Source: Pomphorhynchus laevis
Taxonomy: Eukaryota > Acanthocephala > Palaeacanthocephala > Echinorhynchida > Pomphorhynchidae
Direction of reading: 5' to 3'
NCBI GenBank assembly: GCA_012934845.2
Contig: WNNJ02003711.1
Location: forward strand, 27,688 to 91,687
Length of the DNA stretch: 64,000 nt
Below are positions 56,051 through 64,000 of this stretch, in pieces (the first letter of the stretch is position 1; each line of letters opens with the position of its first letter). The position numbers were made by a program, and so were the translations under genes. The notes under the pieces were generated by a model. The model ran no database searches. It was given only the letters and a program-made list of their open reading frames with translations, and was not told where the DNA came from.

Positions 56051-56725
56051 CGTAAAGATGATATATTTAAATTTACAAGAAACATATTTTTGCATGAGCA
56101 TTCATGCATACCATATAATATAAAATATAATACATTAAATAATGAAATTTTAAGAATTGCAACAATATGTAATGATATTGGCTTTCTTCAAAATCATTTA
56201 AATAATTTAATAGATACATATTTTAAACTAGGTTACTATAAAAATAACATCAAGCAGAAAATAGTAAAATATATAAATCAACACAATAATATAAAGAATA
56301 AATTTAAACTCTTAAGTGGCAAATTTTTATGGATGAATAATAAATAATATACTTTGCATTAGAATAAGATACTAGATAGTTTTATCAGAGGAAATACATC
56401 ATTAGCATGTATTTGGCCCCGCTGCTATGCTGGGTAGAGGAATTAGGGGCCGAAACCTGATAGCATAGCAGTTCCTCCTGATGACCTCTAATTCTTATTC
56501 TGATACATCGTCTATTATTTATTAGTCAATTCATAAAAATGACTTTTATTTTAAATTTCAATTTGTTTTTTTAACTTGAAATAAATTATAACTTGAAAAA
56601 GCATCCATTAAATAATTTAATAGATGCTTTTTTTAAAATAGGTTACTATTAAATACAATTAAAAAGAAAATAGTAAAATATATAAATCAATACAATATTA
56701 TTTAAAATTAATTTAATCAATCATA
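56050..56725 (+). mobile_element. Penelope-like element 3' part with partial tandem copy
   Basis: A frame at 56,090-56,347 (HEHSCIPYNIKYNTLNNEIL, then LIDTYFKLGYYKNNIKQKI) resembles the segment after the palm of Penelope-like RTs: a Y/S-x-K-Y-N-T block and a G-Y-x-x-x-x-I/L helix. The 3' UTR (56,350-56,580) matches 13,090-13,400. At 56,595-56,725 part of the coding segment (CATTAAATAATTTAATAGATG, GGTTACTAT) is repeated, a partial tandem copy. No GIY-YIG domain is visible. Confidence 0.5.
56415..56477 (+). other. Possible RNA pseudoknot in Penelope-like 3' UTR
   Basis: GGCCCC (56,415-56,420) can pair with GGGGCC (56,446-56,451). CTGCTATGCT (56,422-56,431) can pair with AGCATAGCAG (56,462-56,471). 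The two stems cross, as in an H-type pseudoknot. The 13.2 kb copy keeps the region but not the full stems. Confidence 0.35.
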
Positions 56726-59244
56726 TGGTAAATTTTTTAATATGAACACAGTGGTTGGTATTCATATACCAACCTTTGTGTTTGTATATGAATATACTTT
56801 TATAATCTGCTTGATGATATGTAAGATTACGTTCTATTTAGCTATATTCACTGCAAATGTTTTGTTGTGTACATTGTTATTTGAGATTTACGAAAATTAT
56901 AAAATTTTGTTTTCGTTTAAGATTTCTTGGTGTATTTTTTGATACTGTGATATATCTTCACTTTTAAGATTTATTACAAAATCAATCTTTATTTTTAAAA
57001 TTGAGAATTAATTAGTTCTTTAAATTTAAACAAAATATGTTGTCGATATTTTGTAAATTAATTTGCAAATTAAATAACGAAATATGCTCTATACAAGAAA
57101 TTTTTTAATTTTTAAGAGAAAATATTAAAGTTTTAAAACTTTATAAGGATAAAAACGTGAGTTGACTTAAAATTAGGAAATTCCTGCGTCTTCAGCTTTC
57201 TGGTTATATACTTTCTCAAAATGTACATCATTTAAATATTCCTGTATTTTTATGTTTATATCTGCTGTAAACTTTTTACGGACTAGATATCTCGCTGATC
57301 TATTTCTCTACTCTCTACGTGCATTTGAACCCTAATCGACCTGTGATTGGATCTTCAAAGATTTGCTACGCAAGTAACGATTATAAATATAGAATCGATA
57401 GAAGTATTTGCATGACAATTTCTTAAATTTAAACTTCTACAGTGTTCTGTATTAAAGTTTTATCGTGTATTGAGCATTTTACTATATAAAGGTCATGCCT
57501 GACACAACCGCATCGTTTGAATGTTTTCCAATAGTAAAAATTACTCTACACAGACTTTTGCATGAAATTAGTTCGCATGAAATTATTATTTATTCTAGTT
57601 CAAATGTGCTCGCCATATTTGTGCTTGCCAAATGTTCATTAATAAGGATTGCATACTCTGCTCGCTGAACTGTTATGAATTTTTAAAAGACTAGTGATAA
57701 GGAAGGTTAAAATAAAATATTAAAATTAGCTTTTAAATCGCAAATATGATCTGTTAATCCAAAAATGAAGATCAACATTATAATTTAATTCCAGATTTCG
57801 TGTCAGTGCTCTTGTATAGAGCAATTAATTATCTTTCACAAATTATGTTAATTGTAAAAACATGCATTTGTATAAAAATTTTGATTAAATGTTTTTTGAC
57901 GAAATATTTTGGTTCATTGTGCAATGACGTATTACAGATAATTATGATGACGGTTTTCCTCTCTATATCCTATATCTTTCATTGATCAGTTTGATATTAT
58001 CCTCGTGTGATTGTTTGAATCATATCAGCATCACTGTACACTACAATCAGCGTGGGTGGACCTCATCAGCAGTGAGCCCACGCTTACATTTCGAGTTTCG
58101 GTTCAGTTACTGTTTCTGCTGAACTCCTTATCGCCGAAATGCTGGTTTATATTTTTGTCAAAGTACACAATTTATGCTTTCTCTGTTGGTGTGAGCGGTA
58201 ACTATTAGCAATTGAATCTACCACACCGAAATAGGAATATATTTAAGAATTTTAATTTAAAATTTCTAATCCCTTATTCAAAAATGTTTCAAATTTTTCG
58301 TAAGTTAGAACTTAAAAGCTAGAAAACAACTTGGAAACAACTCTTCTCGTTGAAATATCTATAAACATCGATGTTTTGTCAAACAAAAGTCAGATACTCT
58401 GGAATTCCATAACTGGAATTTGCATGTTTAACTAAAATCAAAGAGTTTAACTAGAATTAGAATTAAATAAATTATAATATTTAATTAAAATATACGGATT
58501 TCAATATATATGACTACACCATACATTTATCTTAAAATTGGGAATTAAAATTTAATTTATTTGCTAAGACATTAATAGTTTGTATTTAATTCGTAGTTTA
58601 ATAAAATTATATATTCACAATTTAGTTGTTTGTTCTAGATTGTAAATACAAAGGCTTGTGAAACATAAGCTTTATTTTAAAATAAGGCGTGAGGAAATAA
58701 AATTAAGTTTTATTTCTTAATTTATATAAATTAATTTTATTAAATTAGGATAATTAATTTCTTTATTTAATACAAGGGTTATTTAATTTAAGTTAAAGAT
58801 TTAAATTTATATAAAGCACATTCATATAAAAGCACAAATTTTAATAAAAAAAAACAAATTAAATTCAATGATGTATTTCTCAACTTATACAACTAAATTG
58901 TTTATTTACAAATGACGTTGAATAAAACATTTCATATCACCATAAGCTTGTTTGAATATAAATTGTTTGAATATAACACCATATTGTTTGAATAGATAGA
59001 TTTTATATATTTTTTATAGATTTTATAAATTATAAACATAAAGAAATCAATTTTGCTGAAACTCAAAATCAGCATTTTTATAAATATATTTTTGCAACAT
59101 AAAGCACATTACGTATATAGAAAGATTGTAACTTGAAACAAAATCATTTTTAGCATGTACGAGTGAATACTTTTATTAATTTTTCGTATCTTTTTCGAAG
59201 TAATGTAATTATTCACTATTAATCAGAAAGTTTTTTTTAATTTT

Positions 59245-60800
59245 TCAATAAAAAAATTTTATTTCATTTTTCTCAATAGAGAGAAGTTTCAATAAAATTA
59301 TCTCTCTCCATGTAAGGATTTTTATTAGCAACAACACAACAACGATTTCTTGACAAGAAAATCAAATAATAATACACAATATTTTCCCTGTCAACCACTG
59401 TTTCGGGTGTCGGGTCGTGGAGCAGTGCACGAACCAAACTATTCCAGACATCGCGATCATGCACGACATACCAGAGTTCTCTTTCAGAGAGCCCAAGGCG
59501 GTTTTCGGCCAGTTTCGAGATTTGATCTCTCCACCAGTATCGAGGTCTCTTTCCAGAGAGTCCGACCTGGAAATCCGTCGGAGGAATGCGATCCCTAGTC
59601 AATCCCAGAACGTGTCCTAGCCACCTCAACTGACTTTCTTCTATATGGAGAAGCAACGACTTTAATCCAAGGCCATTCCGGATGACTGGATTCCTAACCT
59701 TATCTCTAAGGCTAAGACCGGTCACACCGTGAAGGCTCCTCCTTTTGGTCGCCTGCATCCGAGATATTATCCTTTCGGTCATAACCCAAAGCTCATGACC
59801 TTAGGTTAAGATAGGAACGAATATTGCGCGATAAACCGAAAGCTTCACCCGAAGACTCAACTCTTCCTTCACCATGACATACATGTACAAAAAACGCGTT
59901 GCTGCGTTAGCTTCACAGATCCGCTTCTCAATCTCCGTGATGTTCTTGCCATACCTCAAGAACAATACCTGAAGATGCTTGAAATCTCCCACATCAAGAA
60001 GAACCTTTTCATTAATCCAAATTGACATTGACACCTGAATCCGAGACAAACACATAGAGCAGTCTTAGAGGTACTAACCAACACCCCTGCCGCTCGGCAT
60101 TCCATCGTAAATCGATCTAATAGGCATTTTAAGACAATGCCTACTAGATTGGGACAGGAAGCCAATAAGACAACATTATCTGCAATTAGCAGAGATGGTA
60201 TACTGATGTAACCGAACTGAAGACCGACATCCGTTAGAGCGGCTCGTCTCATAATTGTGTCCATGTAAACAAGGGACAAAAGTTGAGACAAAGGACAACT
60301 CTGACGAAGCCCAACACCTACTTGAAATGATTCAGACATCTTACCTAGAACACAAACACAACTCATACTTTGTTCATACGGAGAAACCACAGCTACCTGA
60401 AGATAGCGTGGTACTTTATACTTCCTTAGTACATTCCACAACTTCTCTCGCGTAACTCGGTCGAACGCCTTCCCATAATCTACAAAGCACATGTAGACCG
60501 GTTGATCGAACTTCCAAGACCATTCGAGGATAGTTGAGAGAGTAAAGAACTGATCCGTAGTACAATGACCTGTACGAAAGCCGCATTGTTCCTCTAGCAA
60601 CTGTCTCTTAACTATATACCGTATCCTTTACTCAAGAATTTTAGCAAATCGCTTACCAGTTTAGCTAAGAAGAGTGATATCCCGATAATTGGAACACACT
60701 CTTCGGTCACCTTTCTTAAAGATCGGTACCACCATCTCAGTTTGCCACTCACTAGAAACCTTGCCCGACTTCAATGCTTGCCCGACTAGATTTCTAACAT
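59245..60800 (-). mobile_element. Rex3-like (RTE clade) LINE, 5'-truncated, antisense in the intron
   Basis: The minus strand at 59,956-60,600 carries LEEQCGFRTGHCTTDQFFTL, then VYMCFVDYGKAFDRVTREKLW (motif A), VGLRQSCPLSQLL (motif B) and SLLIADNVVLLAS (decayed ADD box). After one frameshift come NITEIEKRICEANAATRFLY and VYRAIFVPILT (59,801-60,055). 59,273-59,782 encodes TGLSLRDKVRNPVIRNGLGL, SQLRWLGHVLGL and RPRYWWRDQISKLAENRLGL, the C-terminal block characteristic of Rex3/RTE elements. The 5' end lies near 60,800. Confidence 0.9.
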
Positions 60801-60804
60801 TTAA

Positions 60805-61415
60805 GTATAATATTTGAATTATTTAAATAATAAATTATAAAATGCATGCAAATTAATGATCTTAGTTAAAATTATTTACTAACATATTAAAAGCATGTAA
60901 TTTACCGTTAGTTAAATAATTTTCAGATGTCTACAAATTAAACAAAAATTTTAACAACAGAACATAAATAATAAAATATCAATTATATTTAATCTAATAA
61001 AATTTTACTAAAATTTAATAAAATTTAAATTAAATTTTACTTATGTTATATTACAGTTATTATTATATAATCCATTTTTGAGTAAATCGAAGTTTATTTT
61101 TAATGAGTGAAAACGACAATTTCAATATAAACAATCCTTTGAATTTCATCATCTCTTTGTTATTGTTTTCAATAGAATAAATGAAATATTTAATTAAAAA
61201 ATAATTATTATAAATATTTTATTTCTGACTTTAAGAGGAGGTAACAGTAAGAAGCTTATTTAACTTTATGCTTTTTTTCTTTTCACTTTAATTCATACCA
61301 TAATTAGTTTTGTCTATAAAACTAATTGACAAGGATTGACTCGAAAGCAATCCGTGACTAATAAATGTAAATATGATAATACAATATAAAAAAATAGTAT
61401 ATTATACAATACATA
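60805..61415. other. AT-rich intronic DNA, no gene seen
   Basis: Low-complexity AT-rich sequence between the Rex3-like LINE and the tandem array. No exon is recognised. Confidence 0.55.
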
Positions 61416-62130
61416 ATTGTAATTTATATTTTGTAATTATATATAATATAATATAATATTTGGTTAATATTAAAATTGATGTAAAACAATATTTGATTAT
61501 ACAATGAATAAATGTAATTTATATTTTGTAATTATATATAATATAATATAATATTTGGTTAATATTAAAATTAATGTCAATACTGAAATTAATGTAATTA
61601 TACAATATGTAAACAAATGTCAAACAATATTTGATTATACAATGAATAAATGTAATTTATATTTTGTAATTTTATATAATATAATATAATATTTGGTTAA
61701 TATTAAAATTAATGTAAAACAATATTTGAGTATACAATACATAATTGTAATTTATATTTTGTAATTATATGTAATATAATATTTAGTCAATATTGAAATT
61801 AATGTAAAACAAATGTCAAACAATATTTGATTATACAATGAATAAATGTAATTTATATTTTGTAATTATATATTATATAATATAATATTTGGTTAATATT
61901 AAAATTAATGTAAAACAAATGTCAAACAATATTTGATTATACAATGAATAAATGTAATTTATATTTTGTAATTATATATTATATAATATAATATTTGGTT
62001 AATATTAAAATTAATGTAAAACAATATTTGATTATACAATACATAATTGTAATTTATATTTTGTAATTATATATAATATAATATAATATTTTGTTAATAT
62101 TAAAATTAATGTAAAACAATATTTGAATTT
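61415..62130. repeat. AT-rich tandem array, about 95-135 bp units, seven copies
   Basis: GTAATTTATATTTTGTAATT recurs near 61,420, 61,515, 61,650, 61,746, 61,845, 61,955 and 62,048. Each is followed by ATATAATATAATATTTGGTTAATATT-like sequence and AATGTAAAACAATATTTGA. Unit length varies because an extra GTCAAACAATATTTGATTA segment is present in some. The array ends 60 bp before exon 2 of the SLC35B3-like gene. Confidence 0.9.
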
Positions 62131-62189
62131 GAAATTAAAACAAAAACGCTATACCGCCTAAGATTAATTGAGATACACTTGTTATATAG

Positions 62190-62347
62190 GAGCGAATATT
62201 TCAGTTTAAAGACATTCGGGAGTTTCCAAACTATTTTTCTCTACTGCAATCCGTTTACTATTGTATGTTTGCCTTGGTGCATGCCTTTATACTAAGCAAT
62301 AAAAAGCAACTAAATTTTGACCATCTTTTTCCGATTGCTGCAGGCAA
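62190..62347 (+). CDS. SLC35B3: SLC35B3-like transporter, exon 2
   Basis: The exon lies between acceptor TATATAG (62,189) and donor GTAAGT (62,348). It encodes 52 codons plus two bases: ERIFQFKDIREFPNYFSLLQ, then SVYYCMFALVHAFILSNKKQ and LNFDHLFPIAAG. It aligns without gaps to the stretch from ELIFSVEGF and YLTLVQF to IPGK in animal SLC35B3, which is membrane helix 2 and the following loop. The two leftover bases AA complete a Lys codon with the first base of exon 3. A second acceptor at 62,204 would drop five residues. Confidence 0.75.
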
Positions 62348-62395
62348 GTAAGTTTTAGCTTTATCTATAAAACAATAGTCTTTCCTTTACTTTAG

Positions 62396-62554
62396 ACCAT
62401 TGATTATAGAGTATGCCGTAGTGGCTTGTTTAACTGCATTGACTGTCGGACTTTCTAATTTAGCCGTAGCAAATTTAAACTACGTAACTCATTTGACATT
62501 TAAAAGCTGCAAGCTTATCCCAGTAATGATCGGTTCAGTTATCATAACAGGCAA
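62396..62554 (+). CDS. SLC35B3: SLC35B3-like transporter, exon 3
   Basis: The exon follows a 48-bp intron ending CTTTACTTTAG. It encodes PLIIEYAVVACLTALTVGLS, then NLAVANLNYVTHLTFKSC and KLIPVMIGSVIITG, ending AA before a GTAATT donor. SLNTSLGYLNYPTQ-type sequence and FKCCKLIPVM are the hallmark of SLC35B3. The KLIPVM block is intact, while the usual YPTQ reads YVTH here. SLC35B1 and B2 differ in this block, so B3 is the best match. The next family segment (GKRYNVAD) is not found in the remaining 1.4 kb, so the gene continues past the window. Confidence 0.8.
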
Positions 62555-64000
62555 GTAATTTCTGATCGTTGTTTTCTTTAGTAAGACATTGAATTTATGT
62601 TTATTTGATTATTTTGTTATATTTTATTATATCCAAACATTAGAGCATCATATATATTTGGATACTGATTTAAGTAATCATCATCAGAGAAACTAGCACA
62701 AATACATGAATGCATGATGGCTTTTATTTCAGCTATAAATTGTAATATTTAAACTTTTATTTAAACTGTAATCATAATATTGTCATTCGCCTGTTTTAAG
62801 TTATTCAGCAAACGATTTGAAGTTTCAAGATGATTAACATTTTGTCGTGTTTAATACTAGTAACGGTTGTCATGTTATGTATTCGTTTTATAACCAATTC
62901 CACACTGAAAATCAATATCCGAAATCACATAATAACGCAATTGTATACATTAATTTTCTAGGATAATTTGTTGTTAATCTTAGTTTTAAATGTATTTTAT
63001 AGATACATTTATATAATCAGTACCCGCAGATACTAATTAGCCGAGGTTTATCTAACGTTGACATCTTAAGATTGGATATTTGTCAAGCACATCGCTTAAA
63101 ATTTGTTTTATTAATCCTTTTTACAATATAACAAATGATAAAAATCTAATTTTTAATTTAAATCTAATTTATTTATTAACAAATAAAATATTTTAATTGA
63201 TTTAATACAATCGTCACTTTTTATTCCAAATTTTTAAAATACCGAATAATTAAAAAAAATCGGCATTATAAAATTACATACGATATTAATTTTAATGTTT
63301 GACATTTAAAAACGTATTATTAGTAGTAGTTAATACGTTTTTATTAATCGATAGTCAATAAATATTAAATGTTATAAATATTTAATTATAAGCGTAAACA
63401 AATATTTAATTAAATCACATAAATATCCAATCAAATTTTACTGCAGATTTTAGACAATTCCTGTGTTATAATTTAATTGATTTGTTGTACAAATAGTGCA
63501 ATAGTTATGGAATAATTTATTGGTAAAACATATCTAAAGAATAATTCTGGATTCATTTGTAATGATTGATATACGAAATAAATGCTAATTAGTATTTATT
63601 AATCGATAGTGTCTTCTATGGAAGATATAGTATAAGTAATGGTATTTAAATGATGTAACAGTAATTAAAAACTCATTTTATTGTTTTAAATAATGAGATT
63701 TGGAAAGAATGTCAATAAAGCTTTTTTAATTGAACAAACAGGAAAGTGTAAAAAGGTTTTATTGAAATTCTTTCTGATTAATATATCGTCACCAATAGTT
63801 TTAGTAGTGATATTTTTTAATAAATCTTTCATGTAAAAATGTGAGTAAACAGTTTTTTTACGCAAATAATTTTAAATAATTAAAATTTAATAATAATTAT
63901 TTAATAATTATAATTTAATAATTTTAGATTAATAATTCAATAATTTAATAATTTAATAATTATAATTTAATAATATACTTGTTTTTTTATAATATAATAT
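62555..64000 (+). other. AT-rich DNA, probably intron 3 of the SLC35B3-like gene
   Basis: It starts with the GTAATT donor. No exon with the expected next SLC35B3 residues is seen. The last 150 bp are TAATAATTTAAT-type low complexity. Confidence 0.5.

Larger units (their letters stand above)
51656..62189 (+). other. Putative 10.5-kb first intron of the SLC35B3-like gene
   Basis: It runs from GTACGT (51,656) to TATATAG (62,189). It contains a family B LINE, Penelope-like pieces, a Rex3-like LINE (first and last antisense to the gene) and a tandem array. 51,660-51,920 and 57,000-59,240 are AT-rich with no exon or element that I can identify. Confidence 0.5.

Noticed and set aside
56415-56477. 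HDV-like ribozyme fold
   Set aside because: The first two stems cross correctly, but there is no P3 hairpin, no room for P4 and no recognisable catalytic-C region.
56452-56484. GAAAC followed by CTGATGA, as in a hammerhead ribozyme core
   Set aside because: The order would need a type II permutation with a stem II joining the bases before GAAAC and after CTGATGA. These do not pair, and the 13 kb copy lacks CTGATGA.
56742-56942. 66-codon hydrophobic frame
   Set aside because: AT-rich sequence gives Phe/Ile/Leu runs by chance. There is a 9-bp hairpin at its start and no homology that I recognise.
57800-58208. Small frames of about 60 codons and an AGCGTGGG/CCCACGCT inverted repeat
   Set aside because: No splice-consistent coding, no match to the SLC35 family and no tRNA fold. 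It is treated as intron.
63038-63110. Possible fourth SLC35B3 exon after CTAATTAG
   Set aside because: The translation (RGLSNVDIL) only vaguely recalls the expected GKRYNVAD segment, and there is no donor site before a stop.
1-64000. LTR retroelements, Polinton-like or other virus-like elements, CRISPR arrays, tRNA or rRNA genes
   Set aside because: No paired long terminal repeats, integrase, protease, capsid or envelope motifs were seen. Repeats present are LINE- or satellite-type, and no RNA-gene fold was recognised.

Overview
The window is AT-rich eukaryotic (invertebrate metazoan) DNA that consists mostly of non-LTR retrotransposon wreckage and contains at least two host genes. GT-AG introns, one only 48 bp long, an animal-type COX6B and an animal SLC35B3-like transporter point to an animal. 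The tiny intron, AT richness, Penelope-like pieces and LINE load would suit a flatworm or similar invertebrate, but the sequence does not settle the phylum.

Host genes. (1) A single-exon COX6B-like gene (28,146-28,634, +) has the correct twin CX9C/CX10C motif behind an unusual N-terminal extension of about 95 residues. (2) A split gene shows no long open frame and was found by translating across splice sites. Exons at 51,581-51,655, 62,190-62,347 and 62,396-62,554 (+) give a phase-consistent SLC35B3-like (PAPS transporter 2) N-terminal half. Its first intron is 10.5 kb and packed with transposons. The gene runs off the right edge.

Mobile elements. Family letters are mine. A (L2/CR1-like, PHD-type zinc ORF1 plus APE-RT ORF2): 1.98-3.79, 5.46-9.08 (+), 17.69-18.78 (+), 32.77-37.33 (-), 38.40-41.72 (-) and 50.95-51.29 kb (-). 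B (a diverged sister of A): 12.3-12.6, 41.7-42.8 (+) and 51.9-55.4 kb (-). C (CR1-like, also with a zinc-finger ORF1): 1-1.75, 11.7-12.3, 15.2-15.6, 21.7-23.5, 27.05-27.95, 28.98-30.5 and 44.1-48.4 kb; the last is nearly complete. G (CXC finger, RT and restriction-like endonuclease): 3.9-5.4, 10.4-11.4, 13.6-14.3, 15.7-17.2 (-) and 23.9-27.0 kb, the last the most complete. H (jockey/I-like, CCHC ORF1): 14.3-15.2, 18.8-21.6 (-) and 49.0-50.9 kb. RTE: one element of 31.3-38.2 kb split by an A insertion, and a Rex3-like element at 59.2-60.8 kb (-). Penelope-like pieces: 1.75-1.98, 12.6-13.6 and 56.05-56.7 kb.

Layout. 0-32 kb is a patchwork of truncated, nested and 5'-inverted LINEs around the COX6B gene. 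31-42 kb is an RTE split by a long A copy, followed by a second near-identical A copy. 42-51 kb holds AT-rich DNA, the best C copy (with a long TA microsatellite inside its RT) and a 5'-inverted H copy. 51.6-64 kb is the SLC35B3-like gene with its repeat-filled first intron and a satellite-like tandem array at 61.4-62.1 kb just before exon 2. I found no operon, CRISPR array, tRNA or rRNA, and no convincing LTR retroelement or virus-like element.
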